From JAFDZV01 sp048594725 (lineage in GTDB: Bacteria > Bacteroidota > Ignavibacteria > OLB7), in assembly GCA_048594725.1 (NCBI GenBank), contig JBMDXA010000115.1:82527-146526 (forward strand): a stretch of DNA of 64,000 nucleotides, given 5' to 3'. Position 1 is the first letter of the stretch, and the number at the start of each line of letters is the position of its first letter. The position numbers were made by a program, and so were the translations under genes. A model generated the notes under the pieces. It was given only the letters and a program-made list of their open reading frames with translations. It ran no database searches and was not told where the DNA came from. Below, piece after piece: positions 8,369 through 16,627 of the stretch.

Positions 8369-9973
8369 TTACTCCCCTGCGATCCTCTTCCAGACGATGA
8401 AACGTCCTTCCAGAGTATCGATCGCCCTGTAACGCGCGCGCACGGCCGGGTCGGCAAATGCCTTCGCCATGTATTCCGGCCAGTCGATCAGATAATCGAA
8501 CCGCATCGAATCGACATAGGCCGGAATGCGCCCCTCCTGCGTGGCTCGTAAAGCCCCTACGTTCACTTTGCCGTCGAGATTCACCACAATGCCGGGAGAG
8601 AGAAAACCGGTGGTGCCGGACTGGAACATCCCCACCTTCTGCGGCTGCCTCACGCTGGCGGCGATCCAGCGGGCCGGGTAGAGAAAGAAGTTCCCCCAGA
8701 AGTCGGTGAAGTTCCATCGCATCGCCACTCCCCCGCCGATCATCGAACCGGCCAGCAGCAGCACCAGCATCGTCCTGAGAAGGCTCCCGGCCGGAGCATG
8801 CCGCCACACCAGATAGAAGAACACGACGGAGGTGATCCCGATCAGCACGCGCGGGGAGGCCAGATAACGGACGATGAAATGGGGTGCGCCAAAGAAGAAG
8901 CCGTAATAAACCGCCAGCGCAAGCCCGAAGATCGCTAGCGGCAGAGTGGCCGAATACTCCCAGAACCGGCTCCAGCCGGACACAGCCGCACGGACCGCCC
9001 CCCATCCCCTGCCGATGGAGACTGCCAGGACGGCGGCCAGCAGAAACCCGAGCGGCACCAGAACCGGCGTGTACTCGTACAGCAGCACAGGCGTATGCAC
9101 CGTGGGGAGCACCGCATGCGCCAGCGCCAGCCAGATGGCCTCCAGGTTGGCCCCGGTATCCCGTATGAGAATCTGCTGCGCCTGCCCGCTGATCGGCACG
9201 ATACTGCCGAAGGTGACCTGGTTGTAGATCCACCACGGCGAGCTGACGATGATGCTGGTAAGCCCCACGGCCACGCATTGCCCCAGCGTCCGCCCCAGTG
9301 CCGCCAGGCGCTCCCTCCCCTGCAACGAGCCGTAGCGCAGATGCGCCCGGAGCAGATGCCACAGAAGAATCGCCGCCACCAGAAAGGCGATGTCGATACG
9401 GGTGAGCACGGCTACTCCGAGCATGGCGCCCAGGATGATGTACCGCCCCAGACCCCGCTCGGATGCCTCCGGCTCCGATGCGATACGGGTCTGGTAATAC
9501 CCCAGCACCGCAAAGACCACCGCCACGGCCAGACCGGTCTCCAGTCCGTTCAGCAGCCCGTTGGAGAAGGTATAGCTCCATGCGAACACCGTCGTGATAA
9601 GCCAGAACACCTCCCGTTTCGGTCCGCCGGGACGCATAAGGGCCGTGGTATACCAGGCGATGGCGAAGACCGCGGCCGCATAGATCAGCACCTGCAACAA
9701 CAGCACGAACCGGAGCGCCAGATAGAGATCGCCCCCGCCAAGCTGGAACAGCGGCGCATACAGGAAGCAGATCAGCGGCTGCACGCCGTTGGTGGGCTGC
9801 ACGCCATCCACCGACAGCCCCTTCCCCTCGGCCAGCGAGCGGGAGACGCTGAGACTGTAGAAGGCATCTTCCTGAAATGGGCGGGAGACGAGCTGTTCAG
9901 CGGGACGGAAGAGGAGGAGCAGATGAATGCAGAGGCCAACGAAGGTCAGCAGCCGGAGCAGAGAAAGGCCCAC
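8369..9973 (-). CDS. GT-C fold membrane glycosyltransferase
   Basis: 534 residues with about ten hydrophobic helices. After the first helix an acidic loop reads PFQEDAFYSLSVSRSLAEGK and then PTNGVQPL, the layout of the dolichyl-phosphate-mannose/GT-C family in which the first extracytoplasmic loop carries the catalytic acidic pair. A non-membrane C-terminal tail of about 100 residues follows. The sugar donor (probably a polyprenyl-phosphate sugar) and the acceptor cannot be read from the sequence. Confidence 0.75.
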   Translation of the reverse strand: MGLSLLRLLTFVGLCIHLLLLFRPAEQLVSRPFQEDAFYSLSVSRSLAEGKGLSVDGVQPTNGVQPLICFLYAPLFQLGGGDLYLALRFVLLLQVLIYAAAVFAIAWYTTALMRPGGPKREVFWLITTVFAWSYTFSNGLLNGLETGLAVAVVFAVLGYYQTRIASEPEASERGLGRYIILGAMLGVAVLTRIDIAFLVAAILLWHLLRAHLRYGSLQGRERLAALGRTLGQCVAVGLTSIIVSSPWWIYNQVTFGSIVPISGQAQQILIRDTGANLEAIWLALAHAVLPTVHTPVLLYEYTPVLVPLGFLLAAVLAVSIGRGWGAVRAAVSGWSRFWEYSATLPLAIFGLALAVYYGFFFGAPHFIVRYLASPRVLIGITSVVFFYLVWRHAPAGSLLRTMLVLLLAGSMIGGGVAMRWNFTDFWGNFFLYPARWIAASVRQPQKVGMFQSGTTGFLSPGIVVNLDGKVNVGALRATQEGRIPAYVDSMRFDYLIDWPEYMAKAFADPAVRARYRAIDTLEGRFIVWKRIAGE

Positions 9974-10132
9974 GAGGTAGCGATTGGTTAGTAGTTCTTA
10001 GTGCTTAGAGAAGAAGCGGCACAGGGGTCCGTGGTCAGTCCGCCGCCTTCGGCGGCTGTCAGTGGTCCGTCGCTGTCAGTGGTCCGTCGCCGTCAGTGCC
10101 GAAACCGCAGAGCATATCCGGCAGTTCAGCTC

Positions 10133-10295
10133 TAGAGCGGATTTCACTATGGTTACTCTGTTGTGGCCCCCAGAGCCAACACCTATAGGTGTTGCCCCTC
10201 TGTAGAACAGGCACCCGGATTTTCTCCGGAAGCTCCGTAGGAGCGGCCCATTCTTCCTGGTCTGAAAAGGCGTAACTCAATTGAAATCCGCTCTA
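10133..10295 (+). mobile_element. MITE-like element, copy 1 (163 bp)
   Basis: Bounded by inverted ends TAGAGCGGATTTCA and TTGAAATCCGCTCTA with TA at both tips. Inside are a perfect 18-bp palindrome (CAACACCTATAGGTGTTG, 10177-10194) and a smaller hairpin around GGAGCTCCGTAGGAGC-like sequence. A second copy in the opposite orientation (21247-21409) has the same 163-bp length and differs at about 12 positions by eye. There is no transposase, so it would be moved in trans if mobile. Confidence 0.8.
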
Positions 10296-10330
10296 AGTAC
10301 CTATGGATACGTTCTCTGGAATTCCGGATA

Positions 10331-10405
10331 CTGTTCGCGCGGAGTTTGGCTCCGTGCGAGGTGGTAGCAGCGAGGGGTCGCCGAGCCACACTCCGCGACA
10401 ACGCA
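10331..10405 (+). repeat. Two-hairpin (BIME-like) repeat, copy A
   Basis: Shares order and spacing with 24327-24398: a TTCGC(A/G)CG...CGTGCGA arm, a variable middle, AGGGGTCGC, then ACTCCGCGACAACG. The arms can form two small hairpins. Confidence 0.6.
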
Positions 10406-10503
10406 GCACAAGAATCTCAGAAAGCTTTCCTCCCATGTATCCAAGAGCCACCGACTACCGACAGCGGATGTAGCCCGCGGACTGACTAACCGACCCTTCC
10501 CCG

Positions 10504-10524
10504 AATCCGAAATCGAACATCGCT
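10504..10524. repeat. Short heptamer AATCGNA tract
   Basis: AATCCGA AATCGAA CATCGCT runs into the stop codon (10524-10526) of the OmpA-like gene. Weakest member of the family. Confidence 0.5.
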
Positions 10525-11864
10525 CACGGCGTTTCCTTGTAATCATATCCCTGCACCAGGATCATCACGCGGCGGTTGAGCTGCTTCCCCTGGGCGGTGG
10601 TATTCGGGGCGATGGGAAGTTCCTCGCCGAAGCCCCGGCCGCTGAGCCGCTTGGCGGGGATACCCTTCTCCACCAGATAGGCCACCACGGAGTTGGCGCG
10701 CTCCTGCGAGAGCTTCAGATTCTGCCCGGCATCGCCGTCGGAATCGGTGTGCCCCTGGATCTCGATGCGCATCGTGGGATTGGCCTTCAAGAGCGCCACC
10801 AGCTTCTCCAGCGCCTCGCGCGAGCTGGTCTGGATGGAGGCCTTGCTCACATCGAAATAGAGGTTGTCGATCCTCAGCACCGCGCCGGTGGGGGGATTCT
10901 CCGGCGTGTTGTACGGCGGCTCCCCGGCCAGCATGAAGGTGCCCGGACGGAACCGCGCCGGCAGTTCCACCTTCCAGATATCGCTCTTGCCGAAGCCTCG
11001 CGTGGAGCTTTCGTGCCAGCTCGAGATATAGGCGGTATCGCCGCGCGCCGAAAGGTTGAAGTAGAAATCGGCCGAGGGGGTATTGATCGGCGACGGCAGG
11101 CGCTCCGGTTTCGACCAGTTCGACCAGGAGCTATCGAGTCGATGGGTGACGAAGATATCGTGCAGGCCGCTCTCGGCATCGTAGCCGGTGGTGGGGAAAT
11201 ACACCGTGCAGTCGTCGAAGCCGATATACGGTGCGATCTCGTCGCCGGCGGTGCTGAGCGCCTCGATCATCTTCGGCTCGGAATATTTGTACGGGCCGGT
11301 CCTGAACGATACGTACAGATCGTGCGCCCCCTTGGAATCCTTCCGTTTCAGGGAGAGCACCAGGACGTTCTCATCGTTGGAGACCGCCATGGTAGCCACC
11401 GTGGTATCGTTGTAATAGTTCTCGATCTCCAGCGGCGTGGGATAGCCCCAGCTTCCGTCCGGGCCGCGCTCGCTCACGCTGAAGCCCTTGCCACGGGTGC
11501 CGTCGGCGCGGTACTGATTCTGGAGATACAGGCGGGTAACCGATTTGTTCACGGCGCGCACGCCGTCGTAGCCGGGGGTATTCAGAGGGCCTTGCAGGTG
11601 GATCGCGTCCGACCAGGTTCCGTCGGCGCGGCGGGTGACATACCAGATATCCTCGTCATCGGCACGGGCGGATATACCGACGTTCTCGGGATGCCCCTTG
11701 CGTGTGAAGAAGAAGATCTGTTCGTCGGAGGTGACGATCGGCTGCAACTCGCTATACTCGGAGTTGATGCCGGGGCCAAGATTGATGCGCGCCTCCTGTG
11801 CGTTGAGCACCGGCGCGACCAGCAACAGGAACAGAAGGATACACCACCGTATCGAAAGCTTCAT
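10524..11864 (-). CDS. OmpA-family protein with N-terminal propeller-like repeats
   Basis: About 446 residues from the ATG at 11864, chosen because it begins a clean signal peptide (MKLSIRWCILLFLLLVAPV, cut near LNAQ). Residues about 25-310 hold PD40/WD40-like repeats (FFFTRKG, DDEDIWYVTRR, HDIFVTHR), then an OmpA C-terminal peptidoglycan-binding domain (about 330-440) with the GHTDSDGDAGQNLKLSQERA motif and NRRVMILV. It probably tethers the outer membrane to peptidoglycan. The same architecture is common in Bacteroidota/Chlorobiota. Confidence 0.9.
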   Translation of the reverse strand: MKLSIRWCILLFLLLVAPVLNAQEARINLGPGINSEYSELQPIVTSDEQIFFFTRKGHPENVGISARADDEDIWYVTRRADGTWSDAIHLQGPLNTPGYDGVRAVNKSVTRLYLQNQYRADGTRGKGFSVSERGPDGSWGYPTPLEIENYYNDTTVATMAVSNDENVLVLSLKRKDSKGAHDLYVSFRTGPYKYSEPKMIEALSTAGDEIAPYIGFDDCTVYFPTTGYDAESGLHDIFVTHRLDSSWSNWSKPERLPSPINTPSADFYFNLSARGDTAYISSWHESSTRGFGKSDIWKVELPARFRPGTFMLAGEPPYNTPENPPTGAVLRIDNLYFDVSKASIQTSSREALEKLVALLKANPTMRIEIQGHTDSDGDAGQNLKLSQERANSVVAYLVEKGIPAKRLSGRGFGEELPIAPNTTAQGKQLNRRVMILVQGYDYKETP

Positions 11865-11963
11865 AGCGTCAATAAGAGCGATGAAAGACCTCACCTTGAT
11901 CCGGGCCCCCCTGCCTGACACACTTCTCCACCATCCGCAGCGCTACACTGTTCCCGGTAGACG

Positions 11964-11997
11964 ATTCCCCGGACCGCACATTGGCGGTCCGGGGAAT
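11964..11997 (-). terminator. Terminator of the fused E1 gene
   Basis: A perfect 14-bp stem (ATTCCCCGGACCGC / GCGGTCCGGGGAAT) with a 6-base loop, 58 bases after the E1 stop codon. It has no long T-run. Confidence 0.65.
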
Positions 11998-12054
11998 ATA
12001 GATTGTGTCGCGGAACGGTCCCGCCCGGTTCGGTTACGGCCGGCGGCGGCGCGT

Positions 12055-14241
12055 TTAGAAGGAGAGAACCCGCTTCATCCCCTCGAACACCGTGCGCTCG
12101 GTCGGGAGCACATCCAGTTCGAGAACCGGATGATACGGGATGTGGGTATCCTTGGCGGCCACACGCTCCACCGGAGCGTCCAGCCAGGAGAAGCCCTCCT
12201 TGGCGATGGTGGCGGCGATCTCGGCGCCGAAGCCCATCGTGATGGTATCCTCGTGGATCACCGCCACACGGCTGGTCTTGCGCACCGACTCCATCACCAT
12301 CTCCTTGTCCCACGGGGCGATCGTGCGAAGATCGATGATCTCCACGCTCTTGCCGGTCTCCGCCTCGATCTTCTTGGCGGCGTTGAACGATTCCTTCACC
12401 ATCGCACCCCAGGTGACCACGGTGAGATCCTTCCCCTCCTTGACGATCTTTCCCTTGCCGAACTCGATCAGATAATCGCTGTCCGGCTCCGGACCGGCCG
12501 AGAAGGGCATGCGGATGATACCCTTGTGCTCGCAGAAGATCACCGGGTCATCCATCCGGCAGGCGGCCTTCAGCAGACCCTTGGCATCGGCTGCGGTAGA
12601 GGGATAGGCGATCAGCAGACCCGGAATATGAGAGAAGAATCCCTCGATGTTCTGGGAGTGGTACAGCCCGCCGTGGATATATCCTCCCACGGCCACGCGC
12701 ACCACCATCGGGCAGCTGAAGCCGTTGTTGGAGCGGTAGCGGAGCGTGGCGACCTCGTTGCGAAGCTGCATGAAGGCCGGCCAGATGTAATCGCCGAACT
12801 GGATCTCCACACACGGCTTGTAGCCGCGCGTGGCAAGCCCCAGCGCAACGCCCACGATGGATGCCTCCGCCAGGGGCGAGTTGAACACGCGCTCGCCGCC
12901 GAACTTGTTCGAAAGGCCGCGGGTGGCACCGAAGACGCCCCCCTTGTTGTCGGCCACATCCTCGCCGAAGATCAGCATCTTCGGGTTGTGCTCCATCTCC
13001 TCGTGCAAGGCATGGTTGATCGCATCGATCAGCACCACGTTCTCCCCGGAGGGCTTGCTGGCTTCGAACTTCAGGTTCCCCCACCCTTCCGGCGAGAGAT
13101 TGTAGCGGATGCTGGTAGAGGGGTCCGGATCGGCCTGGGTGATGGCCCAGTCGGCGGCCTCGTCGATCTCCCGGTAGACCTCCTTGCGCAGAGCGTCGAT
13201 CTCATCAGTGGTCATCAGCTTGTGCTGAACCAGATATTCGCTCAGCTTGTTGATCGGATCGCGCTGAAGATCGGATGCGATCTCATCGGCCGGGCGGTAC
13301 TTCTTGTGATCGTCGGAGCTGGAGTGCGGGAGGATGCGGATCACGTTGGCATGGATCAGGGTGGGCCCGTCACCACGGCGCGCGCGCTCCACGGCCCGCT
13401 TGCCGGCCTCGTAGCTTTCGAACAGATCGGTGCCGTCCACGAAGACCACCTCAAGGTTCGGGTGGTTCCTGAACAGCTCTCCCACGCGGCCGCCGGCGGT
13501 CTGCTGGGCGGCCGGAACGGAGATGGCGTAGCCATTATCCTGGATCACGAAGATCACCGGAAGTTTCTCGCGCGAGGCCCAGTTCACCGCCTCGTAGAAC
13601 TCTCCCTGGCTGGCGGTTCCCTCGCCGGAAGCGACGTAGGTGACCTCGTTGGTCCCGTTCATCTTCGAGGCCAGGGCGCACCCGACGGCATTCAGGAACT
13701 GCGTGCCGGTGGGCGATGACTGCGTGGGGAGATGGAGACGTCCGTTGCCATGATGGCACGGCATCTGGCGGCCGCCGCTTGCCGGATCATCGGCCTTGCC
13801 GAAGGCCCCGAGGAAGTGATCCCCCGGGGTATGGCCGAACATGTAGGCCATCGACAGATCGCGGTAGTAGGTCCAGGCCCAGTCCCGCTCCACCTGCAAG
13901 GAGTGCGCGAGGCCGATCTGGATAGCTTCATGGCCGGAAACGCCGATATGGAAGAAGCTCTTGTTCTGCTTCAGCAGCATCAGATGCTTCTCGTCGGTAC
14001 GGCGCGAGAGCATCATCATGCGCAGATCGCTCCGGAGATCCTCCACCGAGAGGCCGAGTGCCGCATGCGAAGGTTTGCCCGAATTGCCGTTGGCAACCGG
14101 TTTCTTCGCCTTGGGGAGAGCTGCGCCCGATGAGTTCATCGGCAGGTTATATGCCTGCTCCAGATCGGCGGCGGCGCTTTCAGCGCTGGCACCGAGCGGA
14201 GAGGTAGTTGCGACCCGATCCTTTGTTTTCTTTGAAGCCAT
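12055..14241 (-). CDS. Fused alpha+beta 2-oxoacid dehydrogenase E1 component
   Basis: 728 residues from the ATG at 14241 (MASKKTKDR). Residues about 60-390 are the E1 alpha half, with thiamine-diphosphate motif GEGTASQGE...QDNGYA; the GEG form is usual in branched-chain (2-oxoisovalerate) E1. Residues about 425-728 are the E1 beta half (GEDVADNKGGVFG, NSPLAEASIVG, HSQNIEGFF). It decarboxylates a 2-oxoacid and passes the acyl group to E2 lipoate. Single-chain alpha-beta fusions are frequent in Bacteroidota/Chlorobiota. No E2 or E3 gene is adjacent, so substrate choice (branched-chain or pyruvate) is inferred only from motif style. Confidence 0.92.
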   Translation of the reverse strand: MASKKTKDRVATTSPLGASAESAAADLEQAYNLPMNSSGAALPKAKKPVANGNSGKPSHAALGLSVEDLRSDLRMMMLSRRTDEKHLMLLKQNKSFFHIGVSGHEAIQIGLAHSLQVERDWAWTYYRDLSMAYMFGHTPGDHFLGAFGKADDPASGGRQMPCHHGNGRLHLPTQSSPTGTQFLNAVGCALASKMNGTNEVTYVASGEGTASQGEFYEAVNWASREKLPVIFVIQDNGYAISVPAAQQTAGGRVGELFRNHPNLEVVFVDGTDLFESYEAGKRAVERARRGDGPTLIHANVIRILPHSSSDDHKKYRPADEIASDLQRDPINKLSEYLVQHKLMTTDEIDALRKEVYREIDEAADWAITQADPDPSTSIRYNLSPEGWGNLKFEASKPSGENVVLIDAINHALHEEMEHNPKMLIFGEDVADNKGGVFGATRGLSNKFGGERVFNSPLAEASIVGVALGLATRGYKPCVEIQFGDYIWPAFMQLRNEVATLRYRSNNGFSCPMVVRVAVGGYIHGGLYHSQNIEGFFSHIPGLLIAYPSTAADAKGLLKAACRMDDPVIFCEHKGIIRMPFSAGPEPDSDYLIEFGKGKIVKEGKDLTVVTWGAMVKESFNAAKKIEAETGKSVEIIDLRTIAPWDKEMVMESVRKTSRVAVIHEDTITMGFGAEIAATIAKEGFSWLDAPVERVAAKDTHIPYHPVLELDVLPTERTVFEGMKRVLSF

Positions 14242-14439
14242 CAGTCTGAAGGTAACTCTGAGGGTAACAGAGACAATGGAAATTGGAGGAAATTCTTGGT
14301 TCGCTCCGTGGAAGTAGGAGGCGTCTACCGGCACAGCCGCCCGCCAGACGGGGCCGGGCCGCATGAGTGATGCTGCTGGTTGAAGGGAAACAAGGTACCG
14401 AAAAACGGCGCCATTGCCAACCCTCCGGCCCGCCTCTGC

Positions 14440-14464
14440 TCCCCGGCCGCAACAGGGCCGGGGA
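14440..14464 (-). terminator. Hairpin downstream of the lipoprotein gene
   Basis: TCCCCGGCC / GGCCGGGGA, a 9-bp stem with a 7-base loop, 57 bases past the stop of the 14521-15180 gene. Confidence 0.5.
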
Positions 14465-14520
14465 ACGGCGCTCCAAACCGATATCGGCCCCCGTGCAGAC
14501 GGAGAGGCCCGGCCGGGGGA

Positions 14521-15180
14521 TCACTCCCCGGTGGTTGCCCGCACGTGGAACGGAAGCCCGGAGGCCAGCTCGCGGGCGAATGCATCGTAGATGGCGGCCG
14601 GAGCGGCCGCCTGCGAGGGCACCTCCACGGTGCCGGAGGTCATCACCCTGGCCCCCTTTACGTCCAGCAGCGAATAATTGGCCTTCACCGATTCGGTGCC
14701 GGCGCCCCCTCCGGATGCGGAGTTGGTGAAGCGCAGCCCGTTCAGCACGATGAGGTAATCGATGTTCCCCTCGCGCCCGGCGCGCTTGATGGTCTCCCAT
14801 GCCTTCGGCTCGGCGCCGTTGAAATCGGTAGTGGCGTTCAGCGGCACCAGCCCGGAGACCGACTGCTCGCTGTACAGGAGCACGGTATTGGAGTCGAGCC
14901 GCGCGGCGATCGCCGGAAGCATCCTGGTGCGCATATCCACACGGATCTGCTCCTGCGCCCCTTCGGCCACGGTGCCACGGGAGGTGGCGAAGGCCCCGGC
15001 GTTGCTCAGGGTAACGTCGGCAGCCTCCGGCGCCACCACCATGATGCGCTTGCGCACCAGCATGTCGTGGGAATAGCCGTCGATGGTAGTACGCTGGCTG
15101 GAAGAGGGACATCCGCCGAGCATGGCCGCCAGAACCAGAACAGCGGCGCTACGAAGCAATACCGGGTACTTGTTTGCCAT
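14521..15180 (-). CDS. Predicted lipoprotein of unknown function
   Basis: 219 residues. The start at 15180 gives a lipoprotein signal (MANKYPVLLRSAAVLVLAAM, then LGGC), so Cys22 or so is lipidated. The rest is a mixed alpha/beta domain with a Ser/Arg-rich linker (SSSQRTT) and a repeated pattern of strands (RIMVVAPEA, YLIVLNGLRF). I do not recognise the family. It is transcribed towards the E1 gene but a hairpin lies between them. Confidence 0.72.
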   Translation of the reverse strand: MANKYPVLLRSAAVLVLAAMLGGCPSSSQRTTIDGYSHDMLVRKRIMVVAPEAADVTLSNAGAFATSRGTVAEGAQEQIRVDMRTRMLPAIAARLDSNTVLLYSEQSVSGLVPLNATTDFNGAEPKAWETIKRAGREGNIDYLIVLNGLRFTNSASGGGAGTESVKANYSLLDVKGARVMTSGTVEVPSQAAAPAAIYDAFARELASGLPFHVRATTGE

Positions 15181-15244
15181 GACGCTTGAATTGATTGAAA
15201 GGGACGATCCGGTCTCTATAGGGAAAAGGCAATATCGCCTAAAG

Positions 15245-16444
15245 TTATCCAGGAAGGCCGTACAGATATCGTAACAACGTATCATCAGCCCCGGTGAACT
15301 CGATGCGCCGGCGGGCCATCACCCTGGCGGCCACCTCCACGGCATCGCCGATGCGGTAGCGCTCCTCCCCGCCGAATCCCCCCCAGGCGAACGCCGGGAT
15401 GGTTTTGGCGGGAAATCCGCCGCCGAACACGTTGGCCCCCACGCCGATCGTGGTGCCGGTGTTGAGCATGGTGTTGATACCGGTCTTGGCATGGTCACCA
15501 ATTAGCGAGCCAAGAAACATCCGTCCGGTGTCGATCTCCCTCCCCCGCTGCGTTATCCTGATCGTCCCGTAGTTGTTCTTGAGATCGGAGGTATTGGTGT
15601 CGGCACCAAGGTTCACCCAGCGCCCCAGATAGCTGTGCCCCAGGAACCCGTCGTGCTGCTTGTTGGAGTAGCCCAGGATGATGGAGTTCTCCACCTCTCC
15701 CCCCACCTTGCACCAGGGGCCTATGGAGGTCTGGCCGTAGATCTTCGCGCCGATCTTTATCAGCGAGTGGTCGCCGATATAACATGGCCCCTGCACCACG
15801 GCGTTCGCCATCACCTCCGCATCGCGCCCGATCACCACCGCCCCGCCGCTTGCATCGAGTACCGCTCCGGGCTTCACCACCGAGCCCTCGCCGATGGTGA
15901 TGGCGCCGGGGTTCACCAGATGTGCCCCCTCCATCACCACCCCATGATGCCCGCCGGGGAGCTCCCGGAAATCCGCGGCGATGCGCTCGCCGTTGTCGTA
16001 GATCAGATCCCACAGGTACTCGTAGGGGCGCGCATCCTCCATCTCGGCCTGGTGCAGATCCCCCAGCATACCGAAATCGAGCGCATCGGCATCCCAGTCC
16101 AGCCGCGCGATGGTGCTCTGGCGCAGGCGCGCGGCCAGCACCACCTCTCCCCGCACCAGCAGCCATTCCTCGCCGGAGGGAAACCGTGCGGCCAGCTCGC
16201 CGGAGAGCGGCAGGCGCGCGTTGATGAAGAGCGCGCTCTCGGCCGGCCTGCCCGTGCGCTCCCCGGAATCGCCGTGATACCGGCGTATATGGCCGCGCCC
16301 ATGCAGGGTCACCTCCTGCCGGCCGAGCGCATCCAGCGCCCGCTCCCGCAGCGTCATCGTCCCGCAGAGCAGATCGGCGATATGCCGCGTATCGGCGACG
16401 GGAGAGAAATTCGGGGCGAGAGAATCTTCGAACAGAACGATCAT
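15245..16444 (-). CDS. GlmU-like sugar nucleotidyltransferase/acetyltransferase
   Basis: 399 residues from the ATG at 16444 (MIVLFEDS). An N-terminal domain related to nucleotidyltransferases is followed by a left-handed beta-helix of hexapeptide repeats (about 195-370: IGEGSVVKPGAVLDA, MANAVVQGPCYIGDHSLI, GINTMLNTGTTIGVGANVFG). This matches the alternative GlmU-like family of Bacteroidota/Chlorobiota, thought to make UDP-GlcNAc from GlcN-1-P. The canonical GlmU pyrophosphorylase signature is not obvious at the N-terminus. The neighbouring terminator belongs to the uvrA-like gene upstream. Confidence 0.85.
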   Translation of the reverse strand: MIVLFEDSLAPNFSPVADTRHIADLLCGTMTLRERALDALGRQEVTLHGRGHIRRYHGDSGERTGRPAESALFINARLPLSGELAARFPSGEEWLLVRGEVVLAARLRQSTIARLDWDADALDFGMLGDLHQAEMEDARPYEYLWDLIYDNGERIAADFRELPGGHHGVVMEGAHLVNPGAITIGEGSVVKPGAVLDASGGAVVIGRDAEVMANAVVQGPCYIGDHSLIKIGAKIYGQTSIGPWCKVGGEVENSIILGYSNKQHDGFLGHSYLGRWVNLGADTNTSDLKNNYGTIRITQRGREIDTGRMFLGSLIGDHAKTGINTMLNTGTTIGVGANVFGGGFPAKTIPAFAWGGFGGEERYRIGDAVEVAARVMARRRIEFTGADDTLLRYLYGLPG

Positions 16445-16523
16445 AGCGGGCTGATAGATGGATCGGAAAGCCGGTATTGCCTGATGCCGGGCATCGGGTC
16501 TGAAGAGGGCGAACATAAAAAAA

Positions 16524-16551
16524 GCGCCGCGATTACAGTCAATCGCGGCGC
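16524..16551 (-). terminator. Strong intrinsic terminator of the first uvrA-like gene
   Basis: On the minus strand an 11-bp perfect stem (GCGCCGCGATT / AATCGCGGCGC) with a 6-base loop is followed directly by seven T. It lies about 75 bases past the stop codon at 16628. Confidence 0.9.
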
Positions 16552-16627
16552 GTACCGAGCACAAGAGTCAGAACTGTTCTCCGGATGCAGTGTTGCGATA
16601 AGCCATTTCATTCCACACCGATGCCGC

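Larger units (their letters stand above)
9974..10523. other. Gene-free repeat island
   Basis: Nothing here looks coding. It holds a run of gtcagtggtccgtcg-like short repeats (about 10028-10100), a 163-bp MITE-like element (10133-10295), a two-hairpin repeat (10331-10405) and a short heptamer tract touching the stop codon of the OmpA-like gene. Confidence 0.8.
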